A stretch of DNA of 64,000 nt, taken from the NCBI RefSeq assembly GCF_002742335.1, contig NZ_MDGR01000007.1, forward strand, positions 748,501 through 812,500. The letters are read 5' to 3'. The stretch comes from Reichenbachiella sp. 5M10 (GTDB lineage Bacteria; Bacteroidota; Bacteroidia; Cytophagales; Cyclobacteriaceae). The translations under genes and the position numbers were made by a program. The notes under the pieces are model-generated. The model saw only the letters and a list, made by a program, of their open reading frames with translations. It did not search any database and was not told where the DNA came from. This document shows positions 45,475 to 53,525 of the stretch, one piece after another; within the stretch, counting starts at the first letter, position 1, and every line of letters starts with the position of its first letter.

Positions 45475-45621
45475 GTATAACATCATACATCAAATCATGC
45501 TTTTGGCTACTAGAGGAAAGGTTTTGAGTTTACTCTAGCCCCGCTGAATCGCAGATTCAGCTATTTTGCATCCGAAACTTAACTACATAAAAAACGCACG
45601 CTTGATGTATAGGCGTTACCT
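45475..45621 (+). repeat. attC site of cassette A5
   Basis: GTATAAC and GTTACCT bound a 147-bp site. Outer arms CATACATCAAATCATGC and GCACGCTTGATGTATAGGC pair well; an inner hairpin GCTGAATC-GCA-GATTCAGC is perfect. Confidence 0.85.
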
Positions 45622-45632
45622 AGCATAAAGAA

Positions 45633-46322
45633 ATGACAGTCGAATCCAGTCTCAAGAGGCAGTACAACACCAAATTATCTTCCGAACTGTATGAGATTGC
45701 GAATAGTCCGAAATACCAGAGCGATGCAAGATCAGCTGCCACAAAATTACTTGAAGAACGAGACGAAACTGAACTATTGAAGAAGCTCAAACCTGAATAT
45801 TCCAAGTATGATCTTATAGACTTACTAAATATATTGAAAGACTATCGGTTGAACTTCTCAACTTCCTCAGATACTTTAAAGATTTACAGAGACAATAAGA
45901 CCGGATTAACGGGCATGAGCCTAATAGGAATTGGCGTTTTATTAGCATTCATGTGCATTATCTATTTTTCTTTAGGAAATCAATCTGCAGGTATAAGATG
46001 GATGTACATTTCAATAGTAGCTCTTGTTGCAGGATACATAAGAATGGGATTCTACGATTTTAAGTACTTCATTCTGAACTCGAACTCTATAACGATTAAA
46101 AGAGGTTTGAACAGAAGAAAATTCACTTCCCAATATTCACCTTTCGATTTTGAATCATTATCAGTCAATCAAAGTGGCAAGAACACCTGCGTGATGCTTA
46201 ACCTCAGAAATTCACAACCCGAAGTTGCTGTCGAACTAAGAACCAAGAACTACGGAGCAACATCAGAATACGCAAACGCCTTATGTATTCGCTTAACTGA
46301 ATGGCTAAAAAACGCTAGGTAA
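45633..46322 (+). CDS. Cassette A6: two-TM membrane protein
   Basis: This 229-residue protein has a soluble N-terminal part (1-85), two membrane helices at about 95-115 (MSLIGIGVLLAFMCIIYFSLG) and 120-137 (WMYISIVALVAGYI), then a C-terminal beta-rich cytoplasmic part reminiscent of bacterial PH domains. No family name is given. The gene starts 17 nt into the cassette. Its TAA stop is supplied by the AGGTAAC box of the attC. Confidence 0.6.
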   Translation: MTVESSLKRQYNTKLSSELYEIANSPKYQSDARSAATKLLEERDETELLKKLKPEYSKYDLIDLLNILKDYRLNFSTSSDTLKIYRDNKTGLTGMSLIGIGVLLAFMCIIYFSLGNQSAGIRWMYISIVALVAGYIRMGFYDFKYFILNSNSITIKRGLNRRKFTSQYSPFDFESLSVNQSGKNTCVMLNLRNSQPEVAVELRTKNYGATSEYANALCIRLTEWLKNAR

Positions 46323-46537
46323 CAGCGCGTATAGCGAATGCCCATGCCACCACAACGAAACGCTACAGGTAACAGCTCCGCCGCTTCGCTCGGGAATCGA
46401 TAGAATAGCGAGGAATGGTCATTCGTAAGCCAATCAGCCTCGATCAACAGGAATGGCTAAACAGACTTTTGCAGTATCGAGCGATTCGCCTATCTTAGAT
46501 ACCTGTGAGGGCACATCGTCCTACACAGGCGTTAGAG
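46317..46537 (+). repeat. attC site of cassette A6
   Basis: AGGTAAC and GTTAGAG bound a 221-bp site. Outer arms GCGTATAGCGAATGCCC and GGGCACATCGTCCTACAC pair. The sites at 52023-52251 and 52813-53042 belong to the same sequence type. Confidence 0.85.
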
Positions 46538-46548
46538 ACAATTGCACC

Positions 46549-47388
46549 TTGAAAACAATCTCCCTTCCAGAACAATTAATTATCAATAAAGGCTCAAGCG
46601 TTGTAGCCTTCGATTACCAAGTGGAGCAAGAATCGACCAAACAGCAAGTAAACCTATCTATGAATACCTTCAGTTTCCTGACCGAAGGGAATAAAGAGGT
46701 TTACTCAGATACGAAATTTAGTGCCATTTCGAATAGCGAATTCCTTTTAATGAAGTCAGGTAAGTGCCTTATGACGGAGAAATTTACCGATACGCTGAAA
46801 AGGTATAGAAGCATTCTTTTCTTTTTCACGGATGAAGCTCTGCTACGCTTTATAAGGAAATACTCTATTGTGCTATCCAAGATGACAGAAAGGAAATCAG
46901 TTCAATCCATTAAATATGATGATTACCTACGATCTTTTGCTAAGAGTCTTGCTCACCTAGTCAACCTATCTTCTGTTCACAGGGATAAAGTTCTACAAGT
47001 AAAGTTTGAGGAGCTCATGCTGTATCTGATTGATAAGGAGGGGGTGGAATTACTCTCTTCATTCGTAATTAGTACAAACGAACATGAACATCACTTTCAG
47101 GAAATAGTGGAAAACAACAAGCTCAACCGACTAACAATCAATGAACTCGCCTTCTTGTGCAACATGAGTATATCTACTTTTAAGCGAACATTTGAGAGAC
47201 AATTTCATACTTCTCCAAGTAAATGGTTTCAGGAAAGAAGGTTAGAATATGCCGCCTTGTTACTTAAAAGCGAGGGAAAAAGACCCACCGATATTTATTT
47301 ACAAGTTGGCTATGATTCACTGACCAACTTTATTCAAGCCTTCAAATCCAAGTATGGAATGACTCCAAAGCAATATCAATTGGATTGA
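46549..47388 (+). CDS. Cassette A7: AraC-family regulator
   Basis: This 279-residue regulator has an unclassified N-terminal sensor part and a C-terminal AraC DNA-binding domain: LTINELAFLCNMSISTFKRTFERQFHTSPSKWFQERRLEYAALLL, then DIYLQVGYDSLTNFIQAFKSKYGMTPKQYQ. I use the TTG at 46549, 17 nt into the cassette, because the 32 codons further upstream lie within the attC of the previous cassette. It is followed in the same cassette by a PEBP gene, which it may regulate. Confidence 0.82.
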   Translation: MKTISLPEQLIINKGSSVVAFDYQVEQESTKQQVNLSMNTFSFLTEGNKEVYSDTKFSAISNSEFLLMKSGKCLMTEKFTDTLKRYRSILFFFTDEALLRFIRKYSIVLSKMTERKSVQSIKYDDYLRSFAKSLAHLVNLSSVHRDKVLQVKFEELMLYLIDKEGVELLSSFVISTNEHEHHFQEIVENNKLNRLTINELAFLCNMSISTFKRTFERQFHTSPSKWFQERRLEYAALLLKSEGKRPTDIYLQVGYDSLTNFIQAFKSKYGMTPKQYQLD

Positions 47389-47476
47389 GCTTTTAGCAAT
47401 ACTTTTTGAGCCAGCTCAACTAACGGCACTGTTGAATTAGAAATGATATTTGTCCACGAATTTAAAATATACAATT

Positions 47477-48031
47477 ATGAAAAAGATAATCTTATCGGTT
47501 GCCTTTGGCATCATCACTCAAGTGTCATTTAGCCAATCAACATTTACTTTGTCAAGTCAGAATCTCGGAGGACAAGCAACTTTAACAGAAGAGTTTAATG
47601 GTTTTGGTTGTGTAGGCAAGAACGAGTCGCCTCAATTAACATGGAAGAATGCTCCTGCAGGAACTCAAAGCTTTGCCGTGACGATGTATGATCCAGATGC
47701 TCCAACAGGAAGTGGGTGGTGGCATTGGGTAATGTTTGATATCCCGTCGGATATAAACGAATTAGTTAGTAATGCTGGAAATGTCTCGGCCGACCTTGCG
47801 CCAAAAAATGCTATTCAAAGTATCACCAATTATGGAGCTAAAGGATATGGCGGTCCTTGCCCACCCGAAGGTCATGGACTACATAAATATGTAATTACCG
47901 TATATGCCTTGAAAACAGCAAAGCTAGGCTTAGATGAAAACACAAATCCGGCAATAGTAGGATACTATCTATGGAGCAATACTATAGCGAAAGCAAGTAT
48001 AATCACCTACTATCAAAGAGAGAAAAAGTAA
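47477..48031 (+). CDS. Cassette A7: YbhB/YbcL-type PEBP protein
   Basis: This 184-residue protein belongs to the phosphatidylethanolamine-binding (Raf kinase inhibitor-like) family. It has a signal peptide (MKKIILSVAFGIITQVSFSQ). The ligand-pocket motifs are NESPQLTWKNAPAGTQSFAVTMYDPDAPTGSGWWHWVMFDIP and NYGAKGYGGPCPPEGHGLHKYVITVYAL. The frame opens nine codons earlier, but the signal peptide fixes 47477. It is the second gene of a two-gene cassette with the AraC regulator and ends 3 bp before the attC outer box. Confidence 0.9.
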   Translation: MKKIILSVAFGIITQVSFSQSTFTLSSQNLGGQATLTEEFNGFGCVGKNESPQLTWKNAPAGTQSFAVTMYDPDAPTGSGWWHWVMFDIPSDINELVSNAGNVSADLAPKNAIQSITNYGAKGYGGPCPPEGHGLHKYVITVYALKTAKLGLDENTNPAIVGYYLWSNTIAKASIITYYQREKK

Positions 48032-48035
48032 AAGT

Positions 48036-48134
48036 CTCTAACAAACGATAGGGCACATGGTAGACACTCAGGCTAAATGCCCTCTAACGAAAAACGGTCT
48101 CACAGCAGTGAGACCGTTTCATGGTCTGATACTA
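48036..48134 (+). repeat. attC left end of cassette A7, apparently incomplete
   Basis: CTCTAAC (48036-48042) follows GT, making GTCTCTAAC, the complement of the cassette start GTTAGAGAC. No matching right box or outer arm is found before the next gene. A perfect 12-bp hairpin (48092-48103 with 48108-48119) sits inside and may act as a terminator. The site seems to have lost its right half where other DNA joins. Confidence 0.55.
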
Positions 48135-48238
48135 AACATTGCTGATAATACCGGCCAGTTCCTCAAAACTGACATCATCGCCATTGGTGATTCGTGCACA
48201 ACACTTCTTGGGGAGGGACCCAATACCAACAAAATAGA
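48135..48238 (-). pseudogene. Unidentified minus-strand coding remnant
   Basis: Read on the minus strand this stretch gives GIGSLPKKCCARITNGDD followed by VSFEELAGIISNV and a stop, protein-like in composition. The hairpin at 48092-48119 would serve as its terminator. There is no start codon, and the frame is broken by the start of the acetyltransferase region. It would be the only minus-strand gene within the cassette region. The family is unknown. Confidence 0.3.
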
Positions 48239-48250
48239 AGGAGAATAAGA

Positions 48251-48697
48251 ATGATACAATACAAAATTGATAACATCAGAAAAGAAGAATATCAGGAAGT
48301 TGTAAATGTTTGGGAAGCCTCAGTTAGAGCAACTCATGATTTTTTGAAAGAGGAGGATATTGAATATTTCAAACCCTTGATTTTAAACACATACCTTGAT
48401 GCGGTTGACTTGAGATGTGTCAGGAACGAAAAAGAAGAAATAATAGGGTTTAGTGGCGTTGCTGATGGTAATCTTGAGATGCTATTTATACACCCAGATG
48501 TAAGAGGAAATGGTATCGGGAAAGTACTTTTAGAATATTCAATCAAAGAACATAAAGTTACAAAAGTTGACGTGAATGAAGATAATAAACAGGCTGTTGG
48601 ATTTTATGAGAAGTTTGGATTTAAAACATATGAACGTTCAGAGTTAGATTCATCAGGAAAACCTTATCCGACTTTACATATGAAACTAGAGAAATAA
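48251..48697 (+). CDS. GNAT-family N-acetyltransferase
   Basis: This 148-residue GNAT enzyme transfers an acetyl group from acetyl-CoA to an amine. Visible are VNVWEASVRATHDFLKEEDI in the N-terminal half, the acetyl-CoA loop LFIHPDVRGNGIGKVLLEYSI, and DVNEDNKQAVGFYEKFGFKTYERSE. The ATG at 48251 follows a strong AAGGAG seven bases upstream. The frame extends further upstream but lacks GNAT features. It is not framed by recognisable attC boxes, so its cassette status is unclear. Confidence 0.85.
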   Translation: MIQYKIDNIRKEEYQEVVNVWEASVRATHDFLKEEDIEYFKPLILNTYLDAVDLRCVRNEKEEIIGFSGVADGNLEMLFIHPDVRGNGIGKVLLEYSIKEHKVTKVDVNEDNKQAVGFYEKFGFKTYERSELDSSGKPYPTLHMKLEK

Positions 48698-48774
48698 GAA
48701 AATACGAAATACTAACAACTCAAAAACCTTCTAAAAAGGCATTTGAGCAGGGTTTATGCGTTTTGAGCAAAAAC

Positions 48775-48906
48775 TTAGCTTACCTGAGCCTGAAGGTAAG
48801 CTTACCAAAGCCCCAACCTAAGCTTACTGCAGGGTGAACCTAAGCTTACCTCGACCCTGAGGTAAGGCAACATGGGAGCCGAACTAAGCTTAGGTTGGAC
48901 AGGTCA
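48775..48906 (+). repeat. Six tandem 22-bp repeats with a TAAGCTTACC head
   Basis: Heads occur at 48775, 48797, 48819, 48841, 48863 and 48885, exactly 22 bp apart. Copies 2, 3, 4 and 6 carry TAAGCTTA, a palindrome; copy 1 has TTAGCTTACC and copy 5 is decayed (TAAGGCAACA). The 12 nt after each head vary. The array lies in the non-coding stretch 48698-49069, just upstream of leader copy 2. No other feature is seen in that stretch. Confidence 0.8.
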
Positions 48907-49069
48907 GGTCTTATCCCCCTCCCAATCCCAAATATAGCACCCATCTCATGGCGTTTTGTGCTATTCGAAGGGGTTTGCCTGTAGCCTTGGGAAATATCGA
49001 CGGGAAATACTAGTTTGGCCTCACCAAGCCGATCAGCAGTCGGCATCCTGCAGCATAAGTTCGAGAAAT

Positions 49070-49349
49070 AAGTACACGATCAAGGGAAGCTTGCTATATG
49101 CTTTGGCCCCTTCGCCTGAGGCATTACTCGGAATCCGAATAGCCCTTCTGTAGGTTTTTGGAGCAAGTAGGTATCAACCTAGGATTGTTGTTTGGTCACT
49201 AGACTATCACTATCTTCGAAGTGTGCAGCTATCTCTACCCTGTGGGCTATTCGCCTTATTGAGAGCTGTCACTACGTAGAAAAATAAAGAACAGTATAAA
49301 AGACATAGTAGATATAAAGTGCACTGTGCACTTTACACAAATGTTAGCG
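49070..49349 (+). repeat. Leader copy 2: putative attI and cassette promoter of array B
   Basis: This is the second copy of the segment at 39793-40073, with the same palindrome (AAAGTGCACTGTGCACTTT) and the same promoter-like TTTG/TATCTTCG pair. It ends at GTTAGCG (49343-49349). Similarity to copy 1 stops within the first bases of the cassette, as expected at a recombination point. A minus-strand reading frame (PSNASGEG...KAYSKLPL) is kept in both copies, but I do not recognise a gene. Confidence 0.65.
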
Positions 49350-49352
49350 TGC

Positions 49353-49532
49353 ATGGCGAAAGACCGAAGATCTACCAGAATGGAAGAAGAAAAACTAAGT
49401 GAACATCAACTTAAACGACTTGTCATCAAGGAACGAGAGAAGTCGAGAAAAACAGAGTTAATTGCCGTAACCATTCTTGCGATAGTAGCCTTAATTGCGA
49501 CAATTATTTGGGGTATTTTCAGAACACAATAA
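49353..49532 (+). CDS. Cassette B1: small single-TM protein
   Basis: This 59-residue protein has a charged N-terminus (MAKDRRSTRMEEEKLSEHQ) and one membrane helix near the C-terminus (LIAVTILAIVALIATIIWGIF). No family was recognised. It starts 9 nt into the cassette, next to the leader, and overlaps the start region of the following gene, so the two may act together. Confidence 0.5.
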   Translation: MAKDRRSTRMEEEKLSEHQLKRLVIKEREKSRKTELIAVTILAIVALIATIIWGIFRTQ

Positions 49533-50185
49533 TTCCGCATACATTGAGATCAAAAAAACTAAGAGGGCTTAAAAGAAGACAAAAGAATATTGATAAATGG
49601 TTCGAAGGGCATCAACGAATTAACCTTGAAATTCTAAAGGAGTCGAAGTACTATTATTGCAAGTCAAAAGTAGATCCTTGGTCTAACCTCTACTATGAAG
49701 TAGATTATCCTGCGAATTACAGAAGACAGCTGTTTTCTCATCTTTTGAGTATCTACGAACTTTGGAAGAAACAACTAGAAGATAACTTTGATGACTTCTA
49801 TCTTGCGATTTGGTTAAACGATAGACGATTTATCGATTCTCAAGTAGTATCAGCAATTGGCGACCGAGCTGAACATTATCAACAAATGTGGAACCTTCAT
49901 GAAGAACCTTTGAAATTTCCTATCAAACTATTTAACAACGAAGAAGATAGAGTTTCTATGTTTCATTGGGATTCAACAGAAGATGAGGATTTAGTGTTTG
50001 AGTCTGAATATTCTGATCTCGATATTAATGATTATTGGAGCCCTGAAGATTTTTTTGATGACGTTAGATCATATAGGAAACTTGTGAAAAACAATACACC
50101 AACCCGAACGATACAAACTGAAGATGGAATAGAAAAGGCGTTTGTACTAAAACGGGGAAACACATGGATTGGCAAACAAAAATAA
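49508..50185 (+). CDS. Cassette B1: hypothetical protein
   Basis: This soluble protein of 213-225 residues has a basic N-terminus (SKKLRGLKRRQKNIDKW) and an acidic C-terminal half (STEDEDLVFESEYSDLDINDYW). Conserved-looking aromatic segments are YYEVDYPANYRRQLFSHLLSIYELWKK. No family was recognised. There is no in-frame ATG near the 5' end: TTG at 49508 or TTG at 49544 is the probable start. The gene ends 3 bp before the cassette end. Confidence 0.55.
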   Translation: MGYFQNTIIPHTLRSKKLRGLKRRQKNIDKWFEGHQRINLEILKESKYYYCKSKVDPWSNLYYEVDYPANYRRQLFSHLLSIYELWKKQLEDNFDDFYLAIWLNDRRFIDSQVVSAIGDRAEHYQQMWNLHEEPLKFPIKLFNNEEDRVSMFHWDSTEDEDLVFESEYSDLDINDYWSPEDFFDDVRSYRKLVKNNTPTRTIQTEDGIEKAFVLKRGNTWIGKQK

Positions 50186-50190
50186 CGACA

Positions 50191-50380
50191 CGCTAACATC
50201 ACCTATCCTCCATGGTGATTCCTGCTAGAATTGAGGTTGGCGGTTTCTACTAGCACCGGAAAATCTTCGCTTTTCCTCACATGGTTGAAAAAAGGTAGTG
50301 ATGAAAATCGAAGATTTTCCTAATTTGTAACCGAAACAAAACACACGTCAAGCACCACAGAGGATAGCTAGGCGTTGTGC
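50191..50380 (+). repeat. attC site of cassette B1
   Basis: CGCTAAC and GTTGTGC bound a 190-bp site of the same sequence type as the A1 attC (40781-40973), including the inner GAAAATC/GATTTTC hairpin and the segment AAAAAAGGTAGTGATG between its arms. Confidence 0.88.
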
Positions 50381-50400
50381 TTCATTTAGAAAAAAAATAA

Positions 50401-51396
50401 ATGGCTCGTAAAAAGCAGAGAGTCTTCCAACATGAAATGGAGGATGAATCTTATAAAATTATTAAGGATGTATTACCAAATAACTGGGTAATTCGAGAAT
50501 TTAATAGACCTGATTATGGAGTCGATATAGTTATCGAAATCTTTGACAAAGTAAATGAAAAGGTTTCAGAGGCATTGGGAGAGTATTTGTATGTTCAAGT
50601 TAAGTCAGTACAGTGTATAGAAATAAAGACCGAAAAAATATATCCTGTTGGAAACGTAGCAAAAGTTGGTTGGAGAGAAGATAAGAGTAAATATTTTAAC
50701 ATAGATGTTATTAAGTTTGTGATAGACACGGACAGCATTTACACAATTCAATCTCTTGGCTCTAGTATTTCTTTTCTCTTATTTGTTGTCGATATAGATA
50801 CAAGGAAAGTGTATTTCATTTGTCTCAATGATTATATAGACAAAATTCTATTTCCGAGAAACCCCAATTACGGATCTCAAAAAGATGTAACTATAACGAT
50901 TCCTGTCTTAAATGAGTTATCGTTAAAGCATATAAGTAAGCCAGCCTTAGAATATTATGGAAAGCGTGCAAAGATGCTGTCAGCATTTGCAAAGTTTGCC
51001 TATCAAAAAAATGAAATCAATCATTTATTGAATTATAAAGACTTTCCTCTTTTCACTTATCGAGATTCTTTAGCCAATGAAGCAAATATTTATGCTGATG
51101 AAATTAAGACCCAAGTTTTGTATTTCATCGAACAGATAGAATATCTAGAAATATGGGACTATCAAAACTGGCAACCTCTTCCTCTTGCTAAAACAGAAAT
51201 TAAACAATTGAAGAAAAGCTTACTTGATGGTACCGAAATGAATACAGTGAAATTAGAAATCATAAGAGTTTGGCACGGGCTAACAAATCTTGGCAATATG
51301 TACGAGGAATTAACAAGAGAGTGGTATATGCCTAAATATTTGAGTTTTATGATGTCATATCCAGAAGTACCAGAATCGATTGAGGTGAAAAAATAA
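50401..51396 (+). CDS. Cassette B2: DUF4365 domain protein
   Basis: This 331-residue protein has an N-terminal DUF4365 domain (about 8-150), a nuclease-like fold of the PD-(D/E)XK group. The expected residues are present: RPDYGVDIVIEIF (D38, D42, E46) and YLYVQVKS (Q66, K68). The C-terminal 150 residues are helical and unassigned. DUF4365 proteins are often found in defence and mobile DNA. It starts 26 nt into its cassette. Catalytic activity is inferred, not shown. Confidence 0.8.
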   Translation: MARKKQRVFQHEMEDESYKIIKDVLPNNWVIREFNRPDYGVDIVIEIFDKVNEKVSEALGEYLYVQVKSVQCIEIKTEKIYPVGNVAKVGWREDKSKYFNIDVIKFVIDTDSIYTIQSLGSSISFLLFVVDIDTRKVYFICLNDYIDKILFPRNPNYGSQKDVTITIPVLNELSLKHISKPALEYYGKRAKMLSAFAKFAYQKNEINHLLNYKDFPLFTYRDSLANEANIYADEIKTQVLYFIEQIEYLEIWDYQNWQPLPLAKTEIKQLKKSLLDGTEMNTVKLEIIRVWHGLTNLGNMYEELTREWYMPKYLSFMMSYPEVPESIEVKK

Positions 51397-51401
51397 CGAA
51401 A

Positions 51402-51598
51402 GCACAACATCACCTATGACACCATGTCGTGTCAGTGGGTTAAGAAAGATTTGTGGTTACTTACAAGCCCCGCGAATTCTCTGAATTCGCCTAGTGTGAA
51501 AAAGAAATTACTATGCGAATTCAAAGAATTCGCTACTTAGATAAACGAAACGAAATACGAACTTAAACACGTCACGGTGCATAGCCAGAGCGTTACCT
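51402..51598 (+). repeat. attC site of cassette B2
   Basis: GCACAAC and GTTACCT bound a 197-bp site. Two perfect inner palindromes, GCGAATTC-TCT-GAATTCGC and GCGAATTC-AAA-GAATTCGC, sit in the central part. Outer arms CATCACCTATGACACC and GTGCATAGCCAGAGCG pair partly. Confidence 0.82.
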
Positions 51599-51657
51599 GT
51601 CATTAATCTAACTGCAAAATCTCTACGTTGATCCAACCCTCTTAAACAAAAAAGTCA

Positions 51658-52008
51658 ATGAAAATACTTGCGATAATTGCTTCAATTTCAACCCTTATTT
51701 TCGGAACTCTCTACTTTGTAGAATCCAGTCGAACGGAAGAACTTAGAAGTGTAATCGAACAAAGAAACAGAGCATTTGTTACACTAAGCGCAGTTGCCAA
51801 CGGACTAGCTAACCTTTCAAATACCGCAACAGACTCTCTTATATTGGAAATCTCAACCTCAACAGAAATTCTAACAAGTACCTCAACATCGTATATCATT
51901 GGAACTACCCTGAACAACCCAGAAAATCACACATGGGATTATGACATATTAGAGCTCAAATCGGATTCAATAGGTCAACTACAATCTGTGGAACTTTTCA
52001 AACAGTAA
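51658..52008 (+). CDS. Cassette B3: small membrane-anchored protein
   Basis: This 116-residue protein has an N-terminal hydrophobic helix (MKILAIIASISTLIFGTLYFV) and a serine/threonine-rich outer part (SLILEISTSTEILTSTSTSYIIG). There is no lipobox. It lies 65 nt into the cassette. No family was recognised. Confidence 0.5.
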   Translation: MKILAIIASISTLIFGTLYFVESSRTEELRSVIEQRNRAFVTLSAVANGLANLSNTATDSLILEISTSTEILTSTSTSYIIGTTLNNPENHTWDYDILELKSDSIGQLQSVELFKQ

Positions 52009-52022
52009 GTACGAAAAAAGAC

Positions 52023-52251
52023 AGGTAACATTGCGTATAGCGAATGCCCAAGCTGCGTGACCGAAGGTGTGCGGGAAACAGCACCGCCGCTCCGCTCAGG
52101 AATCAATAGAATACCGAGGAATGGTCATTCGTGACTCAAGCTGTCTCGATCAACAGGAATGGCTAAATAGACTTTTGTAGTTTGTCGCGATTCGGCTACT
52201 TTAGTGCTTTATCAAACCGTGTGGGCACATCGCCATACGCGGACGTTATCA
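52023..52251 (+). repeat. attC site of cassette B3
   Basis: AGGTAAC and GTTATCA bound a 229-bp site. It is a close relative of the A6 attC, sharing GCGTATAGCGAATGCCC, GGAATGGTCATTCGT and TCGATCAACAGGAATGGCTA. Confidence 0.88.
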
Positions 52252-52258
52252 TTAATCG

Positions 52259-52828
52259 ATGTTTTTAGAATTAGAAGTTGTCTCCTCATTTTTTGCTACC
52301 AAATACTACATAAATAATGGAGAAGATTTGGTGTATAAAGGAGTTAACAGCTGGGGTTGGTTATTTTCTAATACTCTAATCCATAATTCCAGCTTAAATA
52401 CACTCGCAAGCGTTAACAAAAAATGGAGCATATATAAACCAACTTATATTATTAAACATGGCAATTCTACATCGATATTACAGATCAAATCAAGCTGGAA
52501 AGGCTACTATAAATGTTCAAACAACACAGATGTCTATCAACTAATTAGCCACAAAGGGCTGAAAACATCAATATTTCTGAACGACATACAAATTGGATAT
52601 TACGAACAGAATGAACTAGAATGGCTAGAAACAAGAAAGTATCAGATACACCTCAATCCAGATGCTGACCAGCCTCTTATTTGTTCTATTATTATTAGTC
52701 TCGACAATTACAAAAACGGCAAAGATGCAGATCGCGGTACTACCTTCTATGTTGGAAAGTTAACACCAGAAATCAAACCGTTTGATGAGAGCTGGAGACC
52801 AAAAAATAAAAATGATAACAAGGTGTAG
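52259..52828 (+). CDS. Cassette B4: hypothetical protein
   Basis: This 189-residue protein has no signal peptide. It is rich in beta-forming residues (TYIIKHGNSTSILQIKSSWKGYYKC, TSIFLNDIQIGYYEQNELEW), a pattern seen in tubby/LURP-like barrels, but the assignment is not secure. It starts 13 nt into the cassette. Its last codons and stop lie inside the attC, which starts at 52813. Confidence 0.55.
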   Translation: MFLELEVVSSFFATKYYINNGEDLVYKGVNSWGWLFSNTLIHNSSLNTLASVNKKWSIYKPTYIIKHGNSTSILQIKSSWKGYYKCSNNTDVYQLISHKGLKTSIFLNDIQIGYYEQNELEWLETRKYQIHLNPDADQPLICSIIISLDNYKNGKDADRGTTFYVGKLTPEIKPFDESWRPKNKNDNKV

Positions 52829-53042
52829 GCACGAATGCCCATGCGAGCTTTCCGAATCAATGCCAGAAGCAACACCACCGCTCCACGCGGAATCTCTAGA
52901 ATACCGATAACGCATTCGTGGTTTCCTTGGCTGTCTAACTTTGGACTAATGGCTAAACGAGCTTTTGTGGTTGTGCGCGGATCGGCTATCTTTCTGCTTT
53001 AACCAAGCCGTGAGGGCACATCGTCCTACACAGGCGTTGTAG
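52813..53042 (+). repeat. attC site of cassette B4
   Basis: TGATAAC and GTTGTAG bound a 230-bp site of the A6/B3 type, ending in the shared segment GTGAGGGCACATCGTCC and TACACAGGCGTT. Confidence 0.85.
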
Positions 53043-53059
53043 GGCATTAAAAAAAGACG

Positions 53060-53524
53060 ATGAAGTACAAGAATTATAAATCGACAATTCACAATTTCAC
53101 TCACTCCTTCATAAGCATTGACTATATGAAAAGTGGACGAATTGCTGTGAATGTATTGATTGACTTGTACAACCTCGGACTTGGAAGTAAGACAACATTT
53201 GACTTTATCAATAAGACAATTCAGCCCGACCAAGCAGAATCCAAAGAGAGCCGACAGTTATTAAATGACTATTTGGATTGGCTACCAGACCACTTCGCAA
53301 ATCACAACTGCGACTTGACCAAATTGGAAATTTTGGAAACAACTATTTGGACTGACTTTGAAAAAGCCTTTTCGCCACCAAGAATGAATGACACAATTGA
53401 ATTTACTGTTAATGCGGTGACAAAATGGAAAGCGGACGAAAAAGACGAACAAACCCTTGAGATTTCACAGACCGAGTTGATAAAGAAGAACTTTTTGAAA
53501 TTGAGAATTCCGGAAATGAAATAA
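53060..53524 (+). CDS. Cassette B5: hypothetical protein
   Basis: This 154-residue soluble protein (SGRIAVNVLIDLYNLGLGSKTTFDFINKTIQP; LPDHFANHNCDLTKLEILE) is of unknown family. It starts 23 nt into the cassette and ends one base before the next gene, so it forms a two-gene cassette with a small membrane protein. Confidence 0.55.
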   Translation: MKYKNYKSTIHNFTHSFISIDYMKSGRIAVNVLIDLYNLGLGSKTTFDFINKTIQPDQAESKESRQLLNDYLDWLPDHFANHNCDLTKLEILETTIWTDFEKAFSPPRMNDTIEFTVNAVTKWKADEKDEQTLEISQTELIKKNFLKLRIPEMK

Positions 53525-53525
53525 T

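Larger units (their letters stand above)
40067..48042 (+). mobile_element. Integron cassette array A (seven cassettes, no integrase)
   Basis: Genes all on the plus strand alternate with folded attC-like sites. Cassette starts/ends pair as reverse complements: GTTAGCGAG/CTCGCTAAC (A1), GTTGTATGGC/GCCATACAAC (A3), GTTGTGCGC/GCGCACAAC (A4), TTATACACC/GGTGTATAA (A5), GTTACCTAGC/GCTAGGTAAC (A6), GTTAGAGAC/GTCTCTAAC (A7). A2 has no gene and does not pair. Genes begin 17-30 nt into the cassette, as in typical promoterless cassettes. No tyrosine recombinase is in the window, so it is a CALIN-like array. Confidence 0.85.

Noticed and set aside
46453-46548. Upstream extension of the AraC frame (32 codons)
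   Set aside because: It lies inside the attC of cassette A6, which is conserved in other sites, and gives no AraC-like N-terminus.
48057-48248. 63-codon frame after the PEBP gene
   Set aside because: It runs through an attC remnant and a terminator-like hairpin and has no protein-like conservation.
48775-48906. CRISPR array
   Set aside because: The units are only 22 bp with a 10-nt head and 12-nt gaps, far shorter than CRISPR repeats and spacers, and no cas gene is present.
48846-49046. Minus-strand 66-codon frame in the repeat region
   Set aside because: It overlaps the 22-bp tandem repeats, and its N-terminal part is not protein-like.
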